Shown here in pieces: positions 38,697 to 48,800 of a stretch of DNA of 64,000 bases. The stretch's first letter is position 1. Each line of letters begins with the position of its first letter. The position numbers were made by a program, and so were the translations under genes. Under the pieces are notes generated by a model. It was not told the DNA's origin. It saw only the letters and a program-made list of their open reading frames with translations, and made no database searches. The stretch lies in the NCBI RefSeq assembly GCF_034347385.1, contig NZ_CP133777.1, forward strand, positions 310,001-374,000, read 5' to 3'. This DNA is from Actimicrobium sp. CCC2.4 (GTDB taxonomy: Bacteria > Pseudomonadota > Gammaproteobacteria > Burkholderiales > Burkholderiaceae_D).

Positions 38697-39407
38697 TTAC
38701 ACACCCAATAGCTCGTTGAGCACAGGCATCTTGGCCTCGAGCTCGGATGACGCTATTGTTTCAACGATTTGTCCATGCTCCACTACATAAAACCGATCCG
38801 CCAACGGTGCAGCAAACCGGAAATTCTGTTCGACCATGATGATGGTGTAGCCATTGGCCCGCAGTGTTGTGATCATGCGTGCCAGCGCTTGCACGATGAC
38901 CGGTGCAAGGCCTTCCGAAATCTCATCAAGTAGCAACAACCGGGCGCCAGTACGCAAAATACGCGCGACAGCCAGCATTTGTTGCTCCCCGCCAGACAAG
39001 CGCGTGCCCTGACTAAAGCGACGTTCTTTCAGGTTCGGAAACATGTCGTAAATCTCTGCCACCGACATGCCCTTATCGGTACTGGATACAACCGGCGGCA
39101 ACATCAAATTTTCTTCTGCTGTCAGCGATGAAAAAATCCCACGTTCCTCGGGACAGTAACCAACACCCAGATGCGCAATTTTGTGTGTTGGAAGATCGAT
39201 GGATTCAACACCATTGATTTTGATCGACCCTTTGCGGGTCCCGGTCAATCCCATGATGGCTCGCAACGTTGTGCTGCGACCCGCACCATTACGACCGAGG
39301 AGCGTTACTACCTCGCCTTTTTCGACCGTGAAATTGACGTCATGCAAAATATGAGATTCACCATACCAGGCCTGCAGCCCGGAGATTTCAAGAGCATTGA
39401 CCGACAT
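38697..39407 (-). CDS. livF: ABC transporter ATP-binding protein (LivF-like)
   Basis: 236 residues. Walker A reads GRNGAGRST with Arg where most ABC proteins have Lys. The signature is LSGGEQQM, Walker B is LLLLDEISEGLAP, and the H-loop is IIMVEQN. The Lys-to-Arg change is something I recall from other LivF-type proteins, so it need not mean loss of activity. Its ATG overlaps the last codon of the LivG-like gene by one base. Confidence 0.95.
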   Translation of the reverse strand: MSVNALEISGLQAWYGESHILHDVNFTVEKGEVVTLLGRNGAGRSTTLRAIMGLTGTRKGSIKINGVESIDLPTHKIAHLGVGYCPEERGIFSSLTAEENLMLPPVVSSTDKGMSVAEIYDMFPNLKERRFSQGTRLSGGEQQMLAVARILRTGARLLLLDEISEGLAPVIVQALARMITTLRANGYTIIMVEQNFRFAAPLADRFYVVEHGQIVETIASSELEAKMPVLNELLGV

Positions 39408-40177
39408 CAGTGATTTCCTTCCAGCGCGCTGGTGGAGGTACCCATATAGGCTTCCATCACCTGCGGGTTATTTGATACTTCCTGATAAGTCCCTTCAGCC
39501 AACATCGCGCCCCGTTGCAACACCGAAATCCGGTCGCAAATACCAGAGACCACATTCATGTTGTGTTCAACCATCAAGATAGTCCTGCCAGCTGAGACTT
39601 TTTTGATCAGTGCAGTCACACGATCGACGTCTTCATGACCCATACCCTGGGTCGGCTCATCGAGCAGCATCATCTCAGGATCCATTGCCAGCGTGGTCGC
39701 GATTTCAAGTGCCCGCTTGCGGCCATATGGCAAATCAACGGTAATCGTATCGGCAAACTCCGCCAGATCAACTTCGGCCAGCAGAGCCATTGCACGATCG
39801 TTTAGCAAAGCCAAACTACGCTCGCTTTTCCAGAAATGAAAAGACGTTCCCAGCGTACGCTGCAAGCCGATACGGACGTTTTCCATCACCGAGAGATGCG
39901 GGAAAACTGCTGAAATCTGGAATGACCGAATGATGCCTTGCCGGGCGATTTGTGCCGGTTTTGATGCAGTGATGTCTTTGCCGTTAAAGAGAATGTGGCC
40001 CGATGTTGGCACCAAAAATTTCGTCAGCAAATTGAAGCACGTCGTCTTGCCTGCACCGTTAGGTCCGATCAGCGCATGAATGTGTCCGCGCTGAACGCGC
40101 AGGTTCACGGCGTCGACAGCGGTGAATCCCTTGAACTCTTTGGTCAAGTTTTTTGTTTCTAGGATGACTTCGGTCAT
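39407..40177 (-). CDS. livG: ABC transporter ATP-binding protein (LivG-like)
   Basis: 256 residues from MTEVILETKNLTKEFKGFTAVD; an upstream in-frame stretch is not family-like. Walker A GPNGAGKTTCFN, a LivG-style signature LPYGRKRALEIATTLA, and Walker B MMLLDEPTQGMG. First gene of the transporter set; the 190 bp upstream should hold the promoter. Confidence 0.95.
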   Translation of the reverse strand: MTEVILETKNLTKEFKGFTAVDAVNLRVQRGHIHALIGPNGAGKTTCFNLLTKFLVPTSGHILFNGKDITASKPAQIARQGIIRSFQISAVFPHLSVMENVRIGLQRTLGTSFHFWKSERSLALLNDRAMALLAEVDLAEFADTITVDLPYGRKRALEIATTLAMDPEMMLLDEPTQGMGHEDVDRVTALIKKVSAGRTILMVEHNMNVVSGICDRISVLQRGAMLAEGTYQEVSNNPQVMEAYMGTSTSALEGNH

Positions 40178-40370
40178 CGTGTCTCCTGGTTGCTTGTTTT
40201 TTGTGCAGCCGCAAATTTTGATCGATAGTACAAGCGACAACGGGATCAAACAATACCGTACAACTACCACGCCAAATTGACTCGGTACGACACTGTTCTC
40301 CCACCCCGAATTCCACCGAGATCATAGCTTGTTCGCTATGCATACAACGCCAGAAAATCCCTTCTAGGTG

Positions 40371-42002
40371 TTATCCCTTATGCGCAGCGAGGATCAACAT
40401 TGCAGCTCTTTCGGCAATCATCACCGTCGGAGAATTGGTGTTTCCAGACGTAATCGTCGGCATGATCGACGCATCGACGACCCGCAAACCAACTACCCCA
40501 CGCACCCGTAACTGGCTATCCACCACTGCCAGCGGATCTAATGCGGAACCCATTTTGCATGTGCCAACCGGATGGAAAATAGTAGTACCAATATCGCCGG
40601 CAGCACGAATCAAGGCTTCTTCGGAAAGCAACTCCGGCCCTGGCTTGAGCTCGGTTGCTGCGTATTTTTTCAGAGATGGCGCGTTGATGATAGACCGCGT
40701 CAGGCGCTGCGCATCGGCAGCCACATGCCGGTCTTCGGCCGTGTGTAAATAATTCGGCGTGATTTTTGGTGCTTGTGTCGCTTCTGCAGAAGCAATCCGT
40801 ACATGACCACGCGAAGTCGGCCGCAAGTTGCAAACACTTGCAGTAATAGCTGGAAACGCGTGTAAAGGCTCACCAAATTTTTCAAGCGAAAGGGGCTGCA
40901 CGTGATACTGCAGGTTCGGCCTCGACAGGGACGGATCCGAACGTGCAAAGGCCCCTAGTTGCGACGGTGCCATCGACATCGGCCCCTTCTGAGTCAACAC
41001 GTATTCAAGACCGATTTTCATTTTGCCGAACCAGCTATTGGCCATCGTGTTCAAGGTCTTGGTATTAACCACTTTGAACACCATCCGGATCTGCAAATGA
41101 TCCTGCAGATTTTCACCAACACCAGGCAGATCGATGATTGGCGCAATGCCGTTTTCATGCAGCAGCGAAGACGGACCGATACCGGACAATTGCAGGATTT
41201 GCGGCGAACCGATTGCGCCGGCAGAGAGCACCGTTTCGCGAACGGATTCTGCTGTCCATGACTGATTGCCACCCGTGAACTCGACACCTGTACACCGGAC
41301 TCCATCAGGCCCATGTTCCAGTTTCAGGCGTTGTACCTGGCAGCCGGTCATGATGTCGAGGTTGCCGCGATTACCTGCTGTTTTCAAGAACGCCTTCGCG
41401 GTGCTGACGCGTACACCGCGCCGCTGATTCACATCGAAATACGCTGATCCGTTGTTGTCGCCACGATTGAAATCATCGGTTTTCGGAATACCCACTTCGG
41501 CTGCCGCATCGCGAAACGCATCGAGTATTTCCCACGACAAGCGCTGTTTTTCAACCCGCCATTCGCCACCGGCACCGTGAAACTCGGTGACGCCGTCGTA
41601 ATGGTCCTCACTCTTCTTGAAAAGTGGCAGCACATTCTCCCAACGCCATGCATCGTCACCACAAGAATTGGCCCAGCCATCGTAATCCTGCGACTGACCA
41701 CGCATGTAAATCATGCCGTTGATAGAAGAAGAACCACCCAACACTTTACCGCGTGGATAACCAAGACTACGGCCATTCAAACCTGCCTCAGCCTCGGTTT
41801 TGTAAAGCCAATCGGTGCGGGGATTGTTGATGCAATACAGGTAGCCGACCGGGATGTGTATCCAGAGATAATCATCTTTGCCACCCGCCTCGAGCAGTAA
41901 TACCCGTACCGTCTTGTCTTCCGATAACCGCTTCGCCAACACGCAACCGGCAGAGCCGGCCCCGATGATGATGTAATCGTACTTGCCTACTGATTGCGCC
42001 AT
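40371..42002 (-). CDS. GMC-family FAD oxidoreductase (choline-dehydrogenase-like)
   Basis: 543 residues. FAD-binding YDYIIIGAGSAGCVLAKRLSED at the start, GMC signature 1 in GYPRGKVLGGSSSINGMIYMRG, signature 2 near ETVLSAGAIGSPQILQLSGIG, and the C-terminal active-site His region DIGTTIFHPVGTCKMG. It oxidises an alcohol to an aldehyde; the substrate is not choline by necessity. It starts 16 bp after the stop of the aldehyde dehydrogenase gene, so alcohol and aldehyde oxidation are probably consecutive steps of one pathway. Confidence 0.92.
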   Translation of the reverse strand: MAQSVGKYDYIIIGAGSAGCVLAKRLSEDKTVRVLLLEAGGKDDYLWIHIPVGYLYCINNPRTDWLYKTEAEAGLNGRSLGYPRGKVLGGSSSINGMIYMRGQSQDYDGWANSCGDDAWRWENVLPLFKKSEDHYDGVTEFHGAGGEWRVEKQRLSWEILDAFRDAAAEVGIPKTDDFNRGDNNGSAYFDVNQRRGVRVSTAKAFLKTAGNRGNLDIMTGCQVQRLKLEHGPDGVRCTGVEFTGGNQSWTAESVRETVLSAGAIGSPQILQLSGIGPSSLLHENGIAPIIDLPGVGENLQDHLQIRMVFKVVNTKTLNTMANSWFGKMKIGLEYVLTQKGPMSMAPSQLGAFARSDPSLSRPNLQYHVQPLSLEKFGEPLHAFPAITASVCNLRPTSRGHVRIASAEATQAPKITPNYLHTAEDRHVAADAQRLTRSIINAPSLKKYAATELKPGPELLSEEALIRAAGDIGTTIFHPVGTCKMGSALDPLAVVDSQLRVRGVVGLRVVDASIMPTITSGNTNSPTVMIAERAAMLILAAHKG

Positions 42003-42018
42003 GACCGATACCGCCCTT

Positions 42019-43536
42019 CTATTTCGCTACTGGCATCGTAAATTCGGCACCCTTGTCAATTGTCTCCGGCCAGCGCTGCATGATGGATTTGTAACGCGTA
42101 TAAAAGCGGACGCCTTCTTCGCCGTAGGCATGCGTATCGCCAAACAACGAACGCTTCCAACCTCCAAAAGAATGCCAGGCCATTGGTACTGGAATGGGCA
42201 CATTAATACCCACCATACCCACCTCGATCCGGCGCGAAAACTCGCGTGCCGTATTACCATCGGAAGTGAACAAGGCCACGCCATTACCAAATTCATGGCC
42301 ATTGATCAACTCAACCGCGGCCGCAAAATCGGGTACGCGCACGATGCACAATACTGGGCCGAAGATCTCTTCGTTGTGAATCTTCATGCCTGGCTTGACA
42401 TGGTCGAACAAAGTTCCACCAAGGAAAAAACCGTTTTCATGACCAGGCACTGTGAGGCCACGACCATCTACCAAAAGAGTCGCACCTTCATCGATACCGT
42501 CCTGGATGTAGCCTTCAATTTTTTCCTTGTGCACACCGGTGACAACCGGGCCCATTTCAGCGGCATCTTCCATTCCGTTCATGACCTTCAAGGATTTGAC
42601 GCGAGGAATCAGCGCTTCAACCAACTTATCGGCTACCGCACCAACCGCAACGGCAACTGAAATCGCCATGCATCGTTCCCCAGCTGAGCCATAAGCCGCA
42701 CCAATCAACGCATCTACTGCCAATTCCAGATTCGCATCCGGCATCACGACCAGGTGATTTTTAGCGCCACCGAGTGCCTGCACACGCAACGGATAAGTAC
42801 CTTTGCGTTTCGCTCCCTCGGTATAAATGTATTCAGCAATCGGGGTTGATCCAACAAACGACACGGCTTTCACGTCGGGATGCTGCAACAGCGCATCAAC
42901 CGCTACCTTGTCGCCTTGCACTACGTTAAAAACACCTTTTGGCAAACCGGCTTGCTGAAACAAATCAGCCAATAACATCGAGGCGGAGGGATCGCGTTCG
43001 GACGGCTTCAAGATAAATGTGTTGCCGGTCGCTATTGCCATCGGCGCCATCCACAAAGGCACCATCACTGGAAAATTGAACGGCGTTATCCCGACCGTGA
43101 CGCCCAGCGGTTGACGCATTTGCCAGTTATCGATGCCACCGCCAATATTGTCTGAAAACTGTGTCTTGAGCAGTTGCGGCGCACCGCAGGCAAACTCGAC
43201 AACCTCCAGACCGCGCGTCACTTCTCCCTTGGCGTCAGAAAAAACCTTCCCGTGCTCCCGCGTAATCGCAGCTGCCAGCGCATCGTGATTCTGTTCCATC
43301 AACTCCTTAAAGCGCATCAGGATGCGGGCTCGCTTCAAAGGTGCTGTTGCCGCCCATGCCGGCGCAGCCGCACTTGCCGCTGCAACCGCTTGATTGACTT
43401 CATCAACATTGGCCAGAACTACCTGTGCAGCAACCGCTCCGGTTGCCGGATTAAATACATCCTGGCGTCGTTCGCTAGTGGACTCGACGATGCTGCCATT
43501 GATGAAATGCTGGATAACAGGGACGGACGTGGTCAT
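42019..43536 (-). CDS. mmsA: CoA-acylating methylmalonate-semialdehyde dehydrogenase
   Basis: 505 residues. It converts malonate or methylmalonate semialdehyde to acetyl- or propionyl-CoA with NAD and CoA, the last part of valine, inositol or beta-alanine breakdown. The MmsA-specific stretches [19 protein letters not shown] and [15 protein letters not shown] precede the catalytic Cys289 in [17 protein letters not shown]. First gene of a pair with the GMC oxidoreductase, transcribed away from a LysR-type regulator 106 bp upstream. Confidence 0.95.
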   Translation of the reverse strand: MTTSVPVIQHFINGSIVESTSERRQDVFNPATGAVAAQVVLANVDEVNQAVAAASAAAPAWAATAPLKRARILMRFKELMEQNHDALAAAITREHGKVFSDAKGEVTRGLEVVEFACGAPQLLKTQFSDNIGGGIDNWQMRQPLGVTVGITPFNFPVMVPLWMAPMAIATGNTFILKPSERDPSASMLLADLFQQAGLPKGVFNVVQGDKVAVDALLQHPDVKAVSFVGSTPIAEYIYTEGAKRKGTYPLRVQALGGAKNHLVVMPDANLELAVDALIGAAYGSAGERCMAISVAVAVGAVADKLVEALIPRVKSLKVMNGMEDAAEMGPVVTGVHKEKIEGYIQDGIDEGATLLVDGRGLTVPGHENGFFLGGTLFDHVKPGMKIHNEEIFGPVLCIVRVPDFAAAVELINGHEFGNGVALFTSDGNTAREFSRRIEVGMVGINVPIPVPMAWHSFGGWKRSLFGDTHAYGEEGVRFYTRYKSIMQRWPETIDKGAEFTMPVAK

Positions 43537-43618
43537 AACAAATCCTAGGGTTATTTAATGTGAACGCAAGGATATAGCCCGACGCAGGCAAAATCCAATG
43601 AGTTATCATCGTTTTCTC

Positions 43619-43633
43619 ATAAGCATTCCTTAT
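43619..43633. promoter_or_regulatory. LysR-type operator candidate
   Basis: ATAAG-CATTC-CTTAT is a perfect 5-5-5 inverted repeat with the T-N11-A form typical of LysR sites. It lies in the 106-bp divergent region between mmsA and the LysR gene, 9 bp before the LysR start codon, which suits autoregulation. Confidence 0.6.
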
Positions 43634-43642
43634 GGAGAACAG

Positions 43643-44518
43643 ATGGATTTCACGCAATTACGCGCGTTTGTCACGATTGCACAAGAGGGCAATCTGACGC
43701 GTGCAGCGCAACATTTACACCTGACCCAACCCGCTGTCAGCCTGCAACTCAAGGCCCTGCAAAAAACACTTGGCGTCACCTTGTTCACTCGCTCGCCTGG
43801 TGGCATGCAGCTCACAGTAGATGGTGAAAAATTACTTCCGTTCGCAGAGCGTGTGTTGACCGGTATTGCTGAATTCCATCAGGGCGTGCGAGCGTTGCAA
43901 TCCAGTATTTCAGGTCCGCTCGCCATAGGCACCATTCTTGATCCTGAATTTACACGGCTCGGTGCTTTCCTGAAAAAGCTAGTTGAAAACCATCCCCAAC
44001 TGTCAACACAATTACGCCAGGGAATGTCGGGCAATGTGCTCCAACAAGTCAGGACAGGCATTCTCGATGCAGGGTATTACCTTGGCATCCCGCCCAAAGA
44101 ATTTCATTCTCAAATACTCACTTCGTTCACCTACAACGTTGTTGCACCGCAAGGTTGGAAGGCACGTGTTGCCGGTAAAGATTGGGATGCACTGGCTACA
44201 TTGCCGTGGATCTGGGCACCGCCAGAATCGGCACATCATCGCCTGCTGATCAAAAAATTCGCTGAATATAAAGTGCTACCAGAGCAAGTCGCCCTCGTAG
44301 ATCAGGAATCCTCAATGCTTGATCTGGTCAAATCCGGCGTTGGCCTGTCTCTGGTGCGTGAGTCGATTGCATTGCATGAGGCGCATGTACACGACCTCGT
44401 GATAGCAGACACCGTCAGTTTATCTACTGAACTTACTTTTATTGCACTTCAGAGCCGTAAAACCGAGCCGGCAATTGCATCTGCTTTCGATCTGCTGGCA
44501 AATCTTTGGCGCAAATAA
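43643..44518 (+). CDS. LysR-family transcriptional regulator
   Basis: 291 residues from MDFTQLRAFVTIAQEGNLTRAAQHLHLTQPAVSLQLKALQ, preceded by GGAG; an upstream in-frame extension is rejected. The N-terminal winged helix is typical; the C-terminal half is a periplasmic-binding-like effector domain. Divergent from mmsA, so it probably controls the mmsA-GMC operon. The effector is unknown. Confidence 0.93.
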   Translation: MDFTQLRAFVTIAQEGNLTRAAQHLHLTQPAVSLQLKALQKTLGVTLFTRSPGGMQLTVDGEKLLPFAERVLTGIAEFHQGVRALQSSISGPLAIGTILDPEFTRLGAFLKKLVENHPQLSTQLRQGMSGNVLQQVRTGILDAGYYLGIPPKEFHSQILTSFTYNVVAPQGWKARVAGKDWDALATLPWIWAPPESAHHRLLIKKFAEYKVLPEQVALVDQESSMLDLVKSGVGLSLVRESIALHEAHVHDLVIADTVSLSTELTFIALQSRKTEPAIASAFDLLANLWRK

Positions 44519-44716
44519 TAGGTAGCGTCGCTGTCGACAGGCAATGCTCCTTAGTTGTTGTGGATAAACCTATGGATAAGCTGTGCAGCAAGTGTGAACA
44601 AGCGTAGACCTTATTCTGAAGCCGAAAGTTATCCAGAACTTGTCCTCCTACAAAAAGGCACTTGTGGAACAACTTATCTTTTTTCCAAGGTCTTGATCTT
44701 AAACTGGTTTACCGGC

Positions 44717-44780
44717 TTATCCACAGAAATGATGCTGCGTTAACTACTACTACTAAACAGATATATAGATCTATTAAAAG
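44717..44780 (+). other. Origin unwinding module A (DnaA box, DnaA-trio, AT-rich stretch)
   Basis: TTATCCACA (44717-44725), 17 bp, ACTACTACTACTA (44743-44755), then AAACAGATATATAGATCTAT. Order and orientation match the described bacterial DnaA-trio unwinding element. Confidence 0.75.
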
Positions 44781-45203
44781 AACTCTTGAAAAGGGAAAAA
44801 AATTTTCAAAACTGCGCATCCGTAAAGAACTTCTTTTTGTGGATTTACAGGTAAGGGTCTGTCCATTGCATGGACAAGCACTGCATCAGCAGTGCCTAGG
44901 AGCTGTTTAACAAACGTACTGCTGGGGAGGGAGCAAAAGTGTGATTTAAAAGTAGCCTTGTGCCCATACAGTCGAAACAGACGCAAGTTGGACCTTGGTT
45001 GATAAACATCTTACTTTCAGTGATTTCAACGACTGAAACCCAGGTTGTAGACAGGTCTCTGGATAACCGGTGGATCAAGTGTGGATAACCAAGTCAAAAG
45101 CCCTTTTTCGTAAAGTTATCCAGAACTTGTTATGGATGAAAAAAGAGTTTTTCATCCCTGTTATCTTTTCTGTAAACACTTGATATGAAAGAGAAATACT
45201 TGC

Positions 45204-45267
45204 TTATCCACAGAAACACAGCCTTGTTAACTACTACTACTAAACAGATATATAAACCTTTAACTTA
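45204..45267 (+). other. Origin unwinding module B (DnaA box, DnaA-trio, AT-rich stretch)
   Basis: TTATCCACA (45204-45212), ACTACTACTACTA (45230-45242), then AAACAGATATATAAACC. It is offset from module A by exactly 487 bp. The DNA between each GTTATCCAGAACTTGT and its trio has diverged but kept its length (88 bp box to box). Confidence 0.75.
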
Positions 45268-45795
45268 AAACAAAAAACCGTATTTTTGCAATTCGAAAAG
45301 AAGTATTTCTTAAAAAATGAGAGTAAAGCAACGCATCGTCCGAAAAATCATGCTCAGGACGACGCAGAGGTTCGCTACGCCACTTAGAAAGGCCATTGCA
45401 CATGGGGGGCAGCAAAAACAGTTGGCGCTACGTCTGCGGCCTTCTGAAGACAATTTCAGCCGAGATAACTAAAGAAATTCCAAGTTATTTGTTAGCTATT
45501 TATCAGCACACTATTTTCAGCTGCCATCCGCAGTAAAAGATTCACCTTCGTACCCACTGAAACGGCTCCTGTATGAAATATCAGAATAATACAGTTGGTT
45601 GTTTTTAAAGAAAAATTTAACTAACTATTACTACTGATTTCCATCTGGAAAATTCGTGTTCGACTTGGGCCGTTTCATGCAGTGGCGCAATCCAGGGAAT
45701 TTTGAAAAGTACGGACGGTGTGCAAAGAGCGGAGCGGCTGGCGCTCCGGATTGCATAAGCAGTTGTTACTGACCGGGGAGGATCAATCGATATGC

Positions 45796-45832
45796 ATACC
45801 GTCCGAATAACGCCCCGAACGGTATTTTTATT
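45796..45832 (+). terminator. Possible terminator between the origin candidate and putA
   Basis: ATACCGT (45796-45802) pairs with ACGGTAT (45819-45825), followed by T4-A-T3 on the plus strand. The long loop makes it weak. It lies 7 bp after the putA stop and could serve either direction poorly. Confidence 0.35.
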
Positions 45833-45838
45833 TGAAAA

Positions 45839-48800
45839 TTAAACTTCCAGCGTCATGAGACTGGCATTGCCACCAGCCGCCGTTGTGTTAGAACACATCG
45901 CACGTTCCGAAACCAGGCGCCACAACGGAACAGGCACTAGCCCTGACGTTTCGATCAACGAGACAAGTGCGCCATTCCTCTCTGCCAGAGCTACGCACAT
46001 GTCTGCAACGAGCAAGGTTTCGATCAATGCAATCTGCAATGGCTGATCTTCATCAGTAACGTCCTTTATGGTTTTTATCCGCTGACGTACTTCCACTGGC
46101 AAGCCTGCTGGCAATCGTGCCGCCGTAGTTGCCAACATGACCGGCTTGTTTCCTGTCGCCAGGACCGCAGCCAGTTGATTAAGCAGAGCACCGACAGTGG
46201 TTGCTGCACAAAGTACCTCACCGCGAGCAGCAAATGACAGGGTATTGCGCTCGCCTGTCGGCCCAGGCAATACAAGCGTGCTACCAAGAAGGGTGCTTCG
46301 CAGGTAGTGCTCGCCTAATCCGGAAATAGTCTCATGCCCATGCGCGCTGGCCCATGCTAGTAACGCACGGAGTACAGGGGCATCCACTACGCCCGGATCG
46401 GTAACGATACCAGGAGCAGTAAGCTTGCTTTCGGATGAACGTTGCAAACGTTGCAGGTAAAGCGGACCACCTGCTTTCGGACCTGTACCGGATTTACCTT
46501 CTCCGCCAAACGGCTGCACACCGACTACAGCGCCGACGATGTTGCGATTGACATAGATATTTCCGGCGTGAATACGGTTGCTGACGAAGTCGATGGTTTC
46601 ATCGATACGTGAATGGATACCGAAGGTCAGCCCATACCCGGTTGCATTGATGGCGTCCACCATCTGCGGCAAGTCAGCACGCTGATAGCGTAGTACGTGT
46701 AAGACAGGGCCGAAAACTTCATGGGTCAGTTCTAACAACGAATCGATCTCGATGATTGTCGGCGGCACGAATGTGCCGTGCTGTGCATTTTCCGGTAGTA
46801 GCAGCTGAAAAACCGAACGAGCCGATTTTTTCATGTGCTCGATATGCGCGAGCAAACCATCACGGGCTTCGATGTCGATGACTGGCCCGATATCTGTTGC
46901 GAGTCGATCCGGGTTGCCGACGACAAGTTCTCGCATGGCTCCTTTAAGCATAACAAGCGTCTTATCGGCAATTTCCTGTTGCAGGCACAGTACCCTGAGT
47001 GCCGAACAACGCTGACCGGCGCTGTCGAAAGCAGAGCTGATGACATCTTGTACAACTTGCTCCGTCAATGCACTTGAATCAACGATCATTGCATTTTGCC
47101 CACCTGTTTCTGCGATGAGCGCAACATCAGAGGATTCGGCTAGTGCACGTTTTGCCAGCGTGCGATTGATCAGTTGTGCAACGCTGGTCGAGCCAGTAAA
47201 AATAACGCCGCTGGTACGTGGGTCTGCCACTAGCTTAGCGCCGATTTTTTCACCTTGCCCTGGCAGAAATTGCAATGCACTGCGTGGTATACCGGCTTCA
47301 TGCAGTAACTGTACTGCGCGATAGGCAATTAGCGGAGTTTGCTCGGCAGGTTTCGCCAGTACAACATTACCCGCGGCCAGCGCAGCGCTAATCTGACCGG
47401 TAAAAATCGCTAGCGGAAAATTCCAAGGACTGATGCAAGTTACCGCACCAAGCGCTGCGGCATTCGGGGTAGTCGTGACACGACTCGCGTAATACCGAAG
47501 AAAATCGACTGCTTCACGCACCTCTGCGATGGCGTTTGGTAACGATTTCCCTGCTTCACGGATAGCTAATGCCATCAGTTCCAGCTTGTGCGACTCGAAT
47601 AGATCGGCAGCGCGGAAAAGAATGACAGATCGATCCGATGGCGAGACGTTTTGCCAGGTAGTTGCATACGCACAAGCAGCGTTCAGCGCGGAATCGGCAT
47701 CAGCCTGGTTGGCCTCTATTACGGAACCGACCTGATCACGACGATCCGCAGGACTATTAACCGGCAATGATTTGTTGTCGCTGACGGCAACCTTCTCACC
47801 CAGCAGCGGCATTGCATGCCATTGCATTGGGCCGAAGCGGGCGAAAGCACTGTCCACGTCTGCCAGTTCTTGCTCGTTGCTCAGGTCGATACCGGACGAA
47901 TTGGGACGTTCGTTGCCGAACATGGCACGGGGCAGAGCAATGCTAGCGTGAGGAATGCCTGCCAGCATCCGGGCGCCATCTACCGGATCAGCTATCAGTG
48001 TTTCTACCGCTACCTTGGCATCGACAATCTGATTGACGAAAGAAGAGTTCGCGCCGTTTTCTAGCAAGCGGCGTACTAGGTAAGCTAGTAATGTCTGATG
48101 CGATCCTACAGGAGCATAAATACGGCAGGGCTTGTCAAGGTTGTTCTTGCCGACAACTTGGTCATACAGAGTTTCGCCCATACCATGCAGGCACTGGAAT
48201 TCGTAGTCGGATATACCGCGGCTTTTTGCTGATGTGTAGATTGCTGAAAGCGTATGGGCATTGTGCGTAGCAAATTGCGGATACAACACATCAGTTGCCC
48301 CAAGTAATTTTTCAGCGCATACCAGATAGGACACGTCTGTATAGACCTTGCGTGTGTAGACCGGATAACCGGGCATGCCATCGACTTGTGCCCGTTTGAT
48401 TTCGGCATCCCAATACGCACCTTTGACAAGTCTCACCATCAATTTCCGGCCATTCGTGCGTGCCAGGTCAATCAAGAAATCAATCACAAAGGGACAGCGC
48501 TTCTGATAAGCCTGGACTACAAAGCCGATTCCGTCGTAGCCCGCCAATTCCGGATCACGAACGAGTGCTTCCATCAGGTCGAGCGAGAGCTCCAGTCGGT
48601 CGGCTTCTTCCGCATCAATGTTGAGACCGATATCGTAAGTCTTTGCCAGCAGTAACAGGCTTTGTAAACGAGGTAACAATTCGGTCATGACACGGTTGTG
48701 CTGGGCACGGGAATAGCGTGGATGCAAGGCGGACAACTTCACCGAAATTCCTGGTCCATTTCGTATTCTTCTTCCTGCTGATGCACGACCAATCGCATGA

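Larger units (their letters stand above)
44519..45838. other. oriC: Candidate replication origin (oriC) with duplicated DnaA-box/DnaA-trio module
   Basis: 1.3 kb of AT-rich DNA without a credible gene, between the convergent LysR gene and putA. Perfect DnaA boxes: 44559-44567, 44717-44725, 45080-45088 and 45204-45212. One-mismatch boxes: 44571-44579, 44629-44637, 45058-45066 and 45116-45124. Two DnaA-trio runs (44743-44755, 45230-45242) follow the boxes at 44717 and 45204 and lead into AT-rich DNA. Everything from 44571 to 44768 is matched 487 bp downstream with fixed spacing. The known basal unwinding system (DnaA box, trio, AT-rich DNA) supports an origin. Against it, the essential genes between here and dnaA do not all point away. 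Confidence 0.72.

Noticed and set aside
44555-45078. Small open frames within the origin candidate
   Set aside because: They span DnaA boxes and AT-rich repeats, overlap on opposite strands and have no ribosome sites.
45361-45838. Insertion sequence or transposase remnant beside putA
   Set aside because: No transposase frame, terminal inverted repeats or target duplication could be found.
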